From positions 360,776-424,775 of the forward strand of contig NZ_OCNJ01000005.1 in assembly GCF_900230255.1 (NCBI RefSeq): 64,000 bases of DNA, read 5' to 3'. The notes beneath the pieces were generated by a model. That model searched no databases, had not been told where the DNA came from, and was given only the letters and a program-made list of their open reading frames with translations. This DNA is from Caenispirillum bisanense (GTDB lineage: Bacteria > Pseudomonadota > Alphaproteobacteria > Rhodospirillales > Rhodospirillaceae). Shown here one piece after another: positions 24,491 through 33,433 of this stretch (within the stretch, counting starts at the first letter, position 1; every line of letters begins with the position of its first letter). A program made the translations under genes and the position numbers.

Positions 24491-26503
24491 ATGACCGCGA
24501 AGCCTGAGACCCCTGCTGCCTCTGCCGCGCCCAAGCGCGACAAGCCCTGGCTTTTCCGGACCTATTCGGGGCACTCCTCGGCGGTGGAAAGCAACAAGCT
24601 CTACCGCAAGAATCTTTCGCGCGGCCAGACGGGCCTGTCCGTCGCCTTCGACCTGCCGACCCAGACGGGCTACGACAGCGACCATCCGCTGGCGCGCGGC
24701 GAGGTGGGCAAGGTGGGCGTGCCGGTGTGCCACATCGGCGACATGCAGACGCTGTTCGACGAGATCCCGCTCGGCAAGATGAACACGTCCATGACCATCA
24801 ACGCGCCGGCGCCGTGGCTGCTGTCGCTCTACATCGCGACGGCCGAGCGCCAGGGGGCGGCGCGCGCCGAGTTGCAGGGCACGACGCAGAACGACATCGT
24901 GAAGGAATACCTGTCGCGCGGCACCTACATCTTCCCGCCGCAGCCGTCCCTGAAGCTGACCAACGACGTCATCGCCTTCACGTACAAGGAAGTTCCCAAG
25001 TGGAACCCCATGAACGTGTGCTCCTACCACCTGCAGGAAGCGGGCGCGACGCCGGAGCAGGAGCTGGCCTTCGCGCTGGCCACCGCCCAGGCGGTGCTGG
25101 ATACGGTGCGCGACTCGGGCCAGGTGCCGCCGGAGGACTTCCCCCAGGTGGTCGGCCGCATCAGCTTCTTCGTCAACGCCGGCATCCGCTTCGTCACCGA
25201 ACTGTGCAAGATGCGCGCCTTCACCGAGCTGTGGGACGAGATCTGCCAGGAGCGCTACGGCGTCGAGGACGAGAAGCACCGCCGCTTCCGCTACGGCGTG
25301 CAGGTCAACTCCCTCGGCCTGACCGAGCAGCAGCCGGAAAACAACGTCTACCGCATCCTGCTCGAGATGCTGGCCGTGACGCTGTCGAAGAACGCCCGCG
25401 CCCGCGCCGTGCAGCTGCCGGCGTGGAACGAGGCGCTCGGCCTGCCGCGTCCGTGGGACCAGCAGTGGTCGCTGCGCCTGCAGCAGATCGTCGCCTATGA
25501 AACGGACCTGCTGGAATACGGCGACCTGTTCGACGGCTCGCCCGTCGTCACCGCCAAGGTCGAGGAACTGAAGGCCCAGGCGCGCGAGGAACTGGCGCGC
25601 ATCGACGCCATGGGCGGCGCCATCGCCGCCGTCGACTCCAGCTACATGAAGCAGCGCCTGGTGGAATCCAACACCCGCCGCCTGAAGGCCATCGAGGCCG
25701 GCGCCATGACCGTGGTCGGCGTCAACGCCTTCACCGACGCCGAGCCGAGCCCGCTGACCACCGGCGAGGGCTCCATCCTCACCGTCGACGAAAGCGTCGA
25801 GCGCGACCAGATCGAGGCCGTGAAGGCCTGGCGCGCCCAGCGCGACGGCAAGGCCGCCGAGGCCGCCATCGCCGACCTGACGGCGGCGGCCAAGGAAGGC
25901 CGCAACATCATGGAACCGTCCATCGCCTGCGCCCACGCCGGCGTCACCACCGGCGAATGGGCCCAGGTGCTGCGCGAGGTCTACGGCGAATACCGGGCCC
26001 CGACGGGCGTCGGCCGCGCCGCCTCCGCCGCCACCGAGGGCGGCATGGCCGAGGTGCGGGCGCGGGTCGATGCCGTGTCGGAACGGCTCGGCCGCCGCGT
26101 CAAGATCCTGGTCGGCAAGCCGGGCCTCGACGGCCATTCCAACGGCGCCGAGCAGGTGGCCGTGCGGGCCCGCGACTCGGGCATGGAAGTGGTCTACGAA
26201 GGCATCCGCCTGACCCCGGCGCAGATCGTCAATGCGGCGCTGGAGGAAGGCGTGCACGTGGTCGGCCTGTCCATCCTGTCGGGCAGCCACGTCACGCTGG
26301 TCACCGACGTCATGGACCGCATGCGCCAGGCCGGCCTCGGCGACATCCCGGTGGTGGTCGGCGGCATCATCCCGCAGGAGGACGAGCGCACGCTCAAGGC
26401 CGCCGGCGTGGCGCGCGTCTACACGCCGAAAGACTACGACCTGACCCAGATCATGGCCGACATCATCGACCTAGTGGACCAGGAGACCAAGCGGGCGGCG
26501 TGA
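24491..26503 (+). CDS. ecm: (2R)-ethylmalonyl-CoA mutase
   Basis: The 670-residue B12-dependent mutase has an N-terminal TIM-barrel domain (DLPTQTGYDSDHPLARGEVGKVGV, with the conserved VCSYHLQEAGATPEQELAF region seen as SYHLQEAGA) and a C-terminal cobalamin domain with D547-G-H549-S-N-G and SILSGSHV. The TGLSVAFDLPTQTGYDSDH region and close pairing with ccr mark it as ethylmalonyl-CoA mutase rather than methylmalonyl-CoA mutase. It converts ethylmalonyl-CoA to methylsuccinyl-CoA, the substrate of mcd. GGAGGA is placed six bases before the ATG. Confidence 0.95.
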   Translation: MTAKPETPAASAAPKRDKPWLFRTYSGHSSAVESNKLYRKNLSRGQTGLSVAFDLPTQTGYDSDHPLARGEVGKVGVPVCHIGDMQTLFDEIPLGKMNTSMTINAPAPWLLSLYIATAERQGAARAELQGTTQNDIVKEYLSRGTYIFPPQPSLKLTNDVIAFTYKEVPKWNPMNVCSYHLQEAGATPEQELAFALATAQAVLDTVRDSGQVPPEDFPQVVGRISFFVNAGIRFVTELCKMRAFTELWDEICQERYGVEDEKHRRFRYGVQVNSLGLTEQQPENNVYRILLEMLAVTLSKNARARAVQLPAWNEALGLPRPWDQQWSLRLQQIVAYETDLLEYGDLFDGSPVVTAKVEELKAQAREELARIDAMGGAIAAVDSSYMKQRLVESNTRRLKAIEAGAMTVVGVNAFTDAEPSPLTTGEGSILTVDESVERDQIEAVKAWRAQRDGKAAEAAIADLTAAAKEGRNIMEPSIACAHAGVTTGEWAQVLREVYGEYRAPTGVGRAASAATEGGMAEVRARVDAVSERLGRRVKILVGKPGLDGHSNGAEQVAVRARDSGMEVVYEGIRLTPAQIVNAALEEGVHVVGLSILSGSHVTLVTDVMDRMRQAGLGDIPVVVGGIIPQEDERTLKAAGVARVYTPKDYDLTQIMADIIDLVDQETKRAA

Positions 26504-26549
26504 CCCGGGCACGGCCGGGCGCAGACCCGGCCCGTCGCGCACCCACGAA

Positions 26550-26581
26550 AAAGGCGCCGTCCCGCGCGGGACGGCGCCTTT
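26550..26581. terminator. Bidirectional terminator between ecm and the chemoreceptor gene
   Basis: This is a perfect 32-base palindrome from AAAGGCGCCGTC to GACGGCGCCTTT, flanked by A-rich and T-rich ends, between convergent genes. Confidence 0.9.
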
Positions 26582-26600
26582 CCCCCCTCTTCCGGCCCCC

Positions 26601-28280
26601 TCAGGCGGCCCGGACGTCCGACAGGAAGCGGTTCACCAGCCCGTTGAGGCGGTTGGCCTGGTCGGACATCTGCTGCGTCGCCGACAGCACCTGCCCGGCC
26701 GCGGAGCCCGTCTCGTTGGCGGCTTCCGTCACTCCGATGATGTTGCGCGACACCTCCTGCGAGCCGGCCGCGGCTTCCTGGACGTTGCGGCTGATCTCGT
26801 GGGTGGCGGCGTTCTGCTGTTCCACCGCCGCGGCGATGGCGGAGGCGACCTCGTTCACTTCCTCGATGGTGCGCACGATGGTCTGGATGGCCTGCACCGC
26901 CGTGCCCGTCTCCGACTGCACCTGAGCGATCTGCTGGCTGATCTCCTCGGTGGCGCGGCCCACCTGCCCGGCCAGGTTCTTCACCTCGTTGGCGACGACG
27001 GCGAAGCCCTTGCCGGCATCGCCGGCGCGGGCCGCCTCGATGGTGGCGTTGAGCGCGAGCAGGTTGGTCTGGTCGGCGATGTCGTTGATGAGGCTGACCA
27101 CTTCGCCGATGCGCTCGGCCGACTTGGCGAGGCCCTGGACGATGCCGTTGGTGCGCTTGGCCTCTTCCGCCGCCGAGCGGCTGATGGCGCTGGAGTGGTT
27201 CACCTGGCGGCCGATCTCGGCGATGGACGACGACAGCTCCTCGGCCGCGCTCGCCACGGTCTGGACGTTGGCGGAGGCTTCTTCGGAGGCGGCGGACACC
27301 GCCGTCGCCTGGCGGGTGGTCTGCTCGCCGATGGCCGACATGTTCTGCGCCGTCGCCTTCAGCTGCGTGGTGGCGGCCCCCACCGACTCCAACAGATGGT
27401 CGACATCGCTGCCGAAGCCGCGGGTCAGCTCTTCGATGCGCTTGGCGCGCGCCTCGCGGGCGGTATGCTCGCGTTCCTGCTCGGCGGCCAGCTGGTCGGC
27501 GCGGATCATGTTCTCCTTGAACACCAGCACGGCGCGGCTCATGTCGCCGATCTCGTCCTTGCGGTCGACGCCGTCGATGCCGACCGTCTTGTCGCCGCCG
27601 GCCAACTGGCCCATGTCCACCGTCAGCTCCCGCACCGGCTTGGTGATGCTGCGGGCGATGACCGCCGACAGGGCCACCATGGCGCCCAGGATGAGCAGCG
27701 CGACGATGCCGAAGGTGGTCGCCTGGCGCCAGAAGGCGGCGGAGACGTCGTCGATGTAGATGCCGGTGCCGACGAACCACTTCCACTCGGGAATGGTCTT
27801 GACGTAGGACAGCTTCTCGACCGGCTCGGTGCCCTGCGACTTCGGCCACATGTAGCCGACGTAGCCTTCGCCGGCGGAGCGCGCGACCTGCACCATCTCG
27901 GCCACGAAGGCCTTGCCGGCGGCGTCCTTCAGGCCCGACATGTCGGTGCCGTTCAGCTTGGGGCTCGGGTGGAATGCGGCCATGGCGTCGAAGGTGAGAA
28001 TGAAGAAGTATTCCGCACCTTCTTCATAGCGCATGGCGCCGACCGCCTCGATGGCGCGGGCCTTGGCCTCGTCCTCGGTCATCTGCCCGGCCTGCGCCTT
28101 GGCGACGTAGCTGCCGATGACGGTGTGGGCCGCCTCGATCAGGTTGCGGGTCTTGATGCGGCGGTCCTCCATCAGCGAGGACTGCAGACTGGACAAGGCG
28201 ACCGTCACGAGGACGATCATGCCGACGAGCGCAGCGGCCACGATGAGCCACAACTTCGCTCCGATCTTGATGTTCTTCAC
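26601..28280 (-). CDS. Methyl-accepting chemotaxis protein with single Cache domain
   Basis: The 559-residue receptor has an N-terminal membrane helix (about 8-28) and a periplasmic sCache_2-type sensor with [32 protein letters not shown] and [14 protein letters not shown]. These are followed by a second helix (about 186-206), a HAMP domain ([12 protein letters not shown]) and a signalling domain with the invariant hairpin [18 protein letters not shown]. No NWETF-type C-terminal tether is present. GTG 28280, with GGAG six bases upstream, is chosen; an upstream start would add a region without family likeness. Small organic acids are common ligands of this sensor type, but the ligand here is unknown. 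Confidence 0.92.
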   Translation of the reverse strand: MKNIKIGAKLWLIVAAALVGMIVLVTVALSSLQSSLMEDRRIKTRNLIEAAHTVIGSYVAKAQAGQMTEDEAKARAIEAVGAMRYEEGAEYFFILTFDAMAAFHPSPKLNGTDMSGLKDAAGKAFVAEMVQVARSAGEGYVGYMWPKSQGTEPVEKLSYVKTIPEWKWFVGTGIYIDDVSAAFWRQATTFGIVALLILGAMVALSAVIARSITKPVRELTVDMGQLAGGDKTVGIDGVDRKDEIGDMSRAVLVFKENMIRADQLAAEQEREHTAREARAKRIEELTRGFGSDVDHLLESVGAATTQLKATAQNMSAIGEQTTRQATAVSAASEEASANVQTVASAAEELSSSIAEIGRQVNHSSAISRSAAEEAKRTNGIVQGLAKSAERIGEVVSLINDIADQTNLLALNATIEAARAGDAGKGFAVVANEVKNLAGQVGRATEEISQQIAQVQSETGTAVQAIQTIVRTIEEVNEVASAIAAAVEQQNAATHEISRNVQEAAAGSQEVSRNIIGVTEAANETGSAAGQVLSATQQMSDQANRLNGLVNRFLSDVRAA

Positions 28281-28468
28281 AGCACGCTCCACCAGATGAC
28301 GCCCACCACCACCTCTTCCGGATGACGGCTGAAGGCGTAGCTCCCACTGATGATATAGCATGGAGAAGTTCACCGGACCTTAACGAAAACCGTAAAGGTA
28401 CCCTGCGGTGCGCGCCTATTCTCCGATCGGCCCGTATTCGACCGGCGACTTGTTGCACCGCACAAACA

Positions 28469-28494
28469 AAAGGCCCGGAACGATCCGGGCCTTT
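28469..28494 (-). terminator. Terminator of cheW
   Basis: On the minus strand AAAGGCCCGGA and TCCGGGCCTTT form an eleven-base stem with a four-base loop, followed by TGTTTGTG. It begins 33 bases after the cheW stop and separates cheW from the chemoreceptor gene. Confidence 0.85.
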
Positions 28495-28527
28495 ATTATC
28501 CATCTATTATATGCGCGTTTCCGGAAG

Positions 28528-29031
28528 TCAGTCGCCGAAGTCCAGGAACGCGTCGATGTCGAGCACCACCATCAGCTCCTCTTCCAGGCGCACGACGCCG
28601 GAAGAAATGCCGCGCCAGCGCGGGTCGAGGGTGGAGGGGTTGGGCTCGATGCGGCTGACCGGCAGGCTCTGCACGTTGCCGACGCTGTCGACCTGCAGGC
28701 TGTAGAGTTCGGCGCCCTGTTCGACCGTGACACACATGATGTTGCCCTTGGTCTTCTTGGGCGGCAGGCCGAGGCGGGTGCGCACGTCGATCACCGTGAC
28801 GATGCGGCCGCGCAGGTTGATGGAGCCGGCCACTTCGGGCGGCGCCAGCGGGATGCGGGCGATCTTCTCGGGGATCAGGATGTCCTGCACGCGTTCCACC
28901 GCCAGCCCGAACAGCTGGTCGGCGACGTAGACGGTGACGAAGACCTGCTCGTCCACGGACTGCACGGCCCCGCGGTGGGTATCCGTGGTCGCCAGGGCGC
29001 GGCTCTGGGTCGCGGGGGCCATATCGGTCAT
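28528..29031 (-). CDS. cheW: CheW-like chemotaxis coupling protein
   Basis: The 167-residue protein is a single CheW domain. Landmarks are QVFVTVYVADQLFGLAVERVQDIL, VAGSINLRGRIVTVIDVRTRLGLPP and LMVVLDIDAFLDF, with shorter pieces such as NLRGRIVTVIDVR diagnostic. CheW links chemoreceptors to the CheA kinase. GAGAGG precedes the ATG by about six bases. It is encoded just upstream of the chemoreceptor but has its own terminator, so it is transcribed separately. It may be an auxiliary CheW, since no cheA is in the window. Confidence 0.93.
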   Translation of the reverse strand: MTDMAPATQSRALATTDTHRGAVQSVDEQVFVTVYVADQLFGLAVERVQDILIPEKIARIPLAPPEVAGSINLRGRIVTVIDVRTRLGLPPKKTKGNIMCVTVEQGAELYSLQVDSVGNVQSLPVSRIEPNPSTLDPRWRGISSGVVRLEEELMVVLDIDAFLDFGD

Positions 29032-29181
29032 GTGCTGCCTCTCAAGACGCATTCTGCGGCACGGCGCAGACGGCTCCGACGCGCGGTCGCCGGGGTCGCG
29101 GGCCACGCAGATATTGCCCCGTTTCGCCAGCCCGTTCCAGTCATTTCGGGACTTTTCCTGCGCCTTTCGGATGAATCGGCC

Positions 29182-29694
29182 TCAGTTCGCGCGGGGCGTG
29201 TCCAACCCCTGGGATCCTCCCGGAGCGGCGGTCGGCGCCGCCTCGTCGGGCGCGATGCAGCAGCCGGTGACGGTGCCGCCGCCGGGCAGGGAGAGCACGG
29301 CGCGGGCGTCGCGCAGGTCGCCCTTCATGCTGTCGCGGCACTCCTCGCGGCGGATGACGGCGACCAGATCGTCGCCCGCCCCCTCCGCCACGTCCGTGCC
29401 GTCGCCGCTGGCGGCGGCGCCGCGCCACACCATCCACGGCGGGTCGAGGAACCCGAGGCTGTCGAGGGTGCCGGTGAAGGTCGTCTCCTCCACCTGTTCG
29501 CCGCCCGGCCGGCGCAGCAATGCCGTGCCGGGGCCGAGGTCGAGGGACCAGAAGGGCTCGTTGCCGGTGCAGCGCAGCACCATCACCGGGGGCTCGCTGG
29601 CTTTCTGGCGCGGCGGTGCTTCCTGCGCGACGGCGGCGGCGCCGGCGAGCGGCAGGGCGGTCAGGAACACGGCGGCGGCGAGAACGGGACGCAT
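29182..29694 (-). CDS. Exported COG3650-like protein
   Basis: The 170-residue protein has a Sec signal peptide (about residues 1-23, ending AAAVAQ). The mature part has LRCTGNEPFWSLDLG, with the conserved CxGNEPFWS segment of COG3650-type periplasmic proteins, and EECRDSMKGD, the matching second-cysteine segment, so C42 and C117 region cysteines probably form a disulfide. A CC pair near residue 144 is extra. Function unknown. It is placed 45 bases after the transglutaminase gene on the same strand and may be in the same operon. Confidence 0.8.
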   Translation of the reverse strand: MRPVLAAAVFLTALPLAGAAAVAQEAPPRQKASEPPVMVLRCTGNEPFWSLDLGPGTALLRRPGGEQVEETTFTGTLDSLGFLDPPWMVWRGAAASGDGTDVAEGAGDDLVAVIRREECRDSMKGDLRDARAVLSLPGGGTVTGCCIAPDEAAPTAAPGGSQGLDTPRAN

Positions 29695-29739
29695 GGCGGG
29701 GCCTCCTTCGCCGGCTGCGGCCCGCGCCCCGCCGTCCGG

Positions 29740-30780
29740 CTATTGGGTCTGCTGTTGCTGCTGTTGCTGCTGCTGTTGGCGCGGCGGGGCGGCGTCCTTG
29801 CGCGGCACCGGTGCGACGGTCACCCCGACGCTGACGGTATGCGCGCCGCCCCCCATCATGACGCCTTTGAGCGGGCTGACGTCGCCGAAATCCCGTCCCC
29901 AGGCGATGGTGACGTGCTCGCGCGTCGGCAGCTTGTCGTTGGTCGGGTCGACGTCGACCCAGCCGCCGTCGGGCAGATACACCGAGATCCAGGCGTGGCT
30001 GGCGTCGCCGCCTTCCAGCGCCTTCTCGATCTCGTCGAGGGAGCGGGTGAGCACGTAGCCCGACACGTAGCGCGCCGGCAGCCCGAGCGACCGCAGGCAA
30101 GCGATCTGCAGGTGGGCGAAGTCCTGGCAGACGCCGCGCCGCGCCTTCAGCACGTCGGCGAGCGGGGTCGCCACCGTGGTCGCCGTCGGGTCGTACTTGA
30201 ACTCGCCGTGGATGCGGTGGGTGAGGTCGAGCACCGCCGCCAGCAGCGGCCGACCGGCCGGGAAACTGGCGAGCGCATAGGCCTTCACCGCCGGCAGCAG
30301 CGGCACGCCGGGGCTTTCGAACGTGTACTGGCAGGCATCGAGCAGGTCGCGGCGGCGGGCATCGCGCACCAGGTCGCGCACCCCTTCCCACGGCGGCGTG
30401 CGGGCGGGGTCCGGCAGGCGCGGCGGCGCCACCGTCACCAGACTGTCGGCGACCACGGCCAGGGCGTCGTGGGTTTCCTCCAGCGTGAAGGTGAAGGCCG
30501 AGTTGCCGAAGTAGTCGCGCCGTTCCGCCGTGGTCGCCGGCTGCGGCGTGATGGTCAGGCGGTGGCTGTGCACCTGCTGGGTCGCCAGCTGGCGCGGCCG
30601 CAGGTGGGCCAGGTGATGGCTGATGGTCACCGGCTGGGTGTAGTCGTAGCGCGTCTCGTGCGTCACCCGATAGGTGACGGGCGCCGTCGGGTCGGCGGCG
30701 GCGGCCTTGGCGGCGGCGGCCACTTCCTCGCGCTGCTGCTGCTGGATGGCCAATACCGTGTGCAGGGGGCTGTCGCTCAT
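29740..30780 (-). CDS. Transglutaminase-like protein with C-terminal polyglutamine
   Basis: The 346-residue protein has a bacterial transglutaminase N-terminal domain (VTYRVTHETRYDYTQPV, residues 35-120) and a transglutaminase core. Catalytic Cys is in ARRGVCQDFAHL, His in DASHAWISVYLP and Asp in WVDVDPTND. The tail ends PPR-Q10-T-Q, encoded by mixed CAA/CAG codons. Its ATG overlaps the preceding ATP-grasp/alpha-E gene by four bases. It belongs to the uncharacterised ATP-grasp/alpha-E/transglutaminase system. The polyglutamine is unusual because glutamine is a transglutaminase substrate. Confidence 0.9.
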   Translation of the reverse strand: MSDSPLHTVLAIQQQQREEVAAAAKAAAADPTAPVTYRVTHETRYDYTQPVTISHHLAHLRPRQLATQQVHSHRLTITPQPATTAERRDYFGNSAFTFTLEETHDALAVVADSLVTVAPPRLPDPARTPPWEGVRDLVRDARRRDLLDACQYTFESPGVPLLPAVKAYALASFPAGRPLLAAVLDLTHRIHGEFKYDPTATTVATPLADVLKARRGVCQDFAHLQIACLRSLGLPARYVSGYVLTRSLDEIEKALEGGDASHAWISVYLPDGGWVDVDPTNDKLPTREHVTIAWGRDFGDVSPLKGVMMGGGAHTVSVGVTVAPVPRKDAAPPRQQQQQQQQQQTQ

Positions 30781-33371
30781 GACGTGCGATCCTTCGCCGC
30801 CAGCAGCTCCACGAAGGGCGAGATGGGCTCCGACACCTCGGCGGCGTGGACGAAATACTGCCGCGTCAGCGTCTCCGAGAAGTCCCACAGGCCCGAGCGC
30901 ATGGTGCCCACCAAGTCGATGAGCCGCACCTCGCCGCCCTTGGGCTCGGCCAGGGTCACCAGCGCCGGGTCGAGGGTGCGGGCGCCGGTCAGCAGGCCCA
31001 TGACGATGCGCTGCTCGGGCGTGAACATGCGGTCGGCGAGGTAGGGCGCGAGCGCGTCGGCATGGTCCATCAGGCGGGCCAGCTGGAAGCCGAGCGAGCG
31101 CGGGTTGGTCTCGTCCACCAGCAGCAGGTCGAGCACCGGCACCACCTGCGGCGCCGCCAGATAGCGGGCGCGGTAGGTCATCACGCTGTCCGACAGGTCG
31201 AGCACCACGTCGAGCGCCGGCCCGACATCGTCGGGCGGCGAGGACAGCAGCGCCGACAGAAGGTCGAGCGCATGCAGGCCGCGCTCCAGCCGGCGGCCGA
31301 CGTCCATGAAGCGCCAGCCGGGGCCGCGGGTCATGTTCTCGCTGCACAGCCCCGACAGGGCCGACAGGATCATGATGGTCTCGTTGAGCGCGCCGAGCAT
31401 CTCGTCGGGGCTCACCGCCGCCGGCTTGCGCAGGGCCGCCAGCCCCTCGCCCAGGCGGTTGATGGAGCGCCAGGTGTCGAGCGACAGGCGGTCGCGCACC
31501 ACCGTCGCGACGCGCTGCAGGTTCTGGATGACGCCGCGCAGGCCGACGAAGTTGGCGACGTCCATATTGCCGGTGATGAGCAGCCGCACCGCCTCGTCCT
31601 GCGCCGCCGGCTCGCGGCGATCGAGGTCGTGCGGCAGGTGCCCGAGCATGGCGAAGAGGTCGAGCACCACCGCCAGTTCCGGGTCGCCGCCGCCGGCCGA
31701 GCCTTCGACGGCGCGGCTCATGGCGGCGCGCAGCACGCGGGTGGTGTCCTCGCAGCGCTCAAGGTAGCGGCCGAGCCAGAAGGTGTTGTCGGCCACCCGG
31801 CTCGGCAGGTCGCGGCTGCCGCGCACGGTCTTGGCCGGCGCGTTGCGGCTGCGCAGCAGGCTGACGTGGCTGACCGGCGCGTCGGACAGCACCCAGGCGT
31901 CCTTGGACCCGCCGCCGTGCTGCATGGACAGCGACAGGGTGCCCGGCGCCGTGGTGCGGCACAGGCCGCCCGGCATGATCTCCGGCCCGTCGCGGGTCAT
32001 GACGGCGTGGCAGCGCAGCGTGACGGCGCGGGTCTCCAGCCGCCCCTCCACCCAGGCCGGGGCGCTGGACAGGTGCACCGCCTCCTGCGCCACCCACAGG
32101 TAGGGCGCGGCCTCGATGCGGGCGGCGAGCTGGGCGCGTTCCGCCGACGACAGGCGCGAGGCGTCGGTGATGGGCGCCTGCACGGTGAAGGCCGGCCGCA
32201 CCGCCAGGCGGTGCAGGTTCGCCAGCACGTAGGCGCGTTCCTTGTCCTGGCCGCACCACCACGAGGCGATGCCGGGCAGGCGCAGCTCCTCGCCCAGCAG
32301 GTGGCGGCACAGGCCGGGCAGGAAGGGCATGAAGGCCGGCGTCTCGATGAGGCCGGAGCCGAGGCCGTTGGCCACCGCCACCGTGCCCGCCTGCACCGCC
32401 CCCACCAGCCCCGGCACGCCGAGGGTGGAATCGTCGCGCAGGTCGAGCGGGTCGCAATAGCTGCCGTCGGTGCGGCGGAGGATCACCTCCACCGGCTTCA
32501 GGCCTTCCATGGTCTTCAGGTAGACGCGGTTCTCGCGCACCGTCAGGTCTTCACCCTCGACCAGGGTCAGGCCCATGTAGCGGGCGAGGTAGGCGTGCTC
32601 GAAATAGGTCTCGTTGTAAGGGCCGGGGGTCAGCACCACCACGCGCGGGTTGTCCGGGTTGCGCGGGGCGAGGCCGATGAGGGCGTCGCGCGCCTTGAGG
32701 AACCAGCCGGCCAGCCGCTGCACGTTGGCAGTGCGGTAGAAATCGGGCAGCACGCGGCTGACGATGATGCGGTTTTCGAGCGCATAGCCGGCCCCCGACG
32801 GCGCCTCGGTGCGGTCACCGACCACCCACCACGTGCCGTCGGGGCTGCGGGCGACGTCGGCGGCGTAGAACTGCAGCTGCTTGCCGGCCTGGCCCTGGGC
32901 GCCGTGCAGCGGCCGCAGGAAGCCGGGATTGCCGAACACCAGCGCCGGCGGCAGCAGGCCTTCCGTCAGCAGGCGCTGCGGCCCGTAGAGGTCGGCCAGG
33001 ATGAGGCTCATGAGGGTGGCGCGCTGCTTCAGCGCCGCCTCCAGGAAGGCCCATTCCTTGCTGCTGACCAGAAGCGGCAGCGGGTCGAGCTGCCACGGCC
33101 GGTCCATGCCTTCCGGGTCGCCGTAGACGTTGTAGGTGACGCCGTTGTCGCGGATCAGCCGCTGGCCGCGGTCCCAGCGGGCCCGCATCTCGCTTTCCGA
33201 CAGTTGCGACAGGGCATCGGCGAAGGACTGCCAGTGCGGCCGCACGGCGCCCGTCTCGTCCACCATCTCGTCGTAGGTGCCGCGCGAGGTGCCGTAGCCG
33301 ATGTGCGTGAAGCCCGGCAGAACGCCCTGCCCGTCACGGCCCATGCGCCTCGTGGTGTCCAGCATCGGCAT
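30777..33371 (-). CDS. Circularly permuted ATP-grasp protein fused to alpha-E domain
   Basis: The 864-residue protein is a fusion of two families usually encoded as neighbours. The N-terminal half (about 1-520) is the type 2 circularly permuted ATP-grasp (COG2308): YDEMVDETGAVRPHW, NGVTYNVYGDPEGMDRPW, VVLTPGPYNETYFEH, and IMPGGLCRTT. The C-terminal part (about 545-855) is the helical alpha-E domain (COG2307): ADNTFWLGRYLERCEDTTRVLR, MDVGRRLERGL, NPRSLGFQLARL. The ATP-grasp part is expected to form peptide or amide bonds. The start ATG 33371 has GAGGG nine bases upstream. It is the middle gene of the transglutaminase cluster. Confidence 0.93.
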   Translation of the reverse strand: MPMLDTTRRMGRDGQGVLPGFTHIGYGTSRGTYDEMVDETGAVRPHWQSFADALSQLSESEMRARWDRGQRLIRDNGVTYNVYGDPEGMDRPWQLDPLPLLVSSKEWAFLEAALKQRATLMSLILADLYGPQRLLTEGLLPPALVFGNPGFLRPLHGAQGQAGKQLQFYAADVARSPDGTWWVVGDRTEAPSGAGYALENRIIVSRVLPDFYRTANVQRLAGWFLKARDALIGLAPRNPDNPRVVVLTPGPYNETYFEHAYLARYMGLTLVEGEDLTVRENRVYLKTMEGLKPVEVILRRTDGSYCDPLDLRDDSTLGVPGLVGAVQAGTVAVANGLGSGLIETPAFMPFLPGLCRHLLGEELRLPGIASWWCGQDKERAYVLANLHRLAVRPAFTVQAPITDASRLSSAERAQLAARIEAAPYLWVAQEAVHLSSAPAWVEGRLETRAVTLRCHAVMTRDGPEIMPGGLCRTTAPGTLSLSMQHGGGSKDAWVLSDAPVSHVSLLRSRNAPAKTVRGSRDLPSRVADNTFWLGRYLERCEDTTRVLRAAMSRAVEGSAGGGDPELAVVLDLFAMLGHLPHDLDRREPAAQDEAVRLLITGNMDVANFVGLRGVIQNLQRVATVVRDRLSLDTWRSINRLGEGLAALRKPAAVSPDEMLGALNETIMILSALSGLCSENMTRGPGWRFMDVGRRLERGLHALDLLSALLSSPPDDVGPALDVVLDLSDSVMTYRARYLAAPQVVPVLDLLLVDETNPRSLGFQLARLMDHADALAPYLADRMFTPEQRIVMGLLTGARTLDPALVTLAEPKGGEVRLIDLVGTMRSGLWDFSETLTRQYFVHAAEVSEPISPFVELLAAKDRTS

Positions 33372-33433
33372 GACGGTCGGCCCTCAACGACGGCGGCGGG
33401 AGCCCCTGCCCCCGCACCGCCGCTTCAACGCTC

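Noticed and set aside
24467..26290. Open frame antisense to ecm
   Set aside because: Low-complexity translation rich in Gly, Arg and Ala; ecm on the plus strand is unambiguous.
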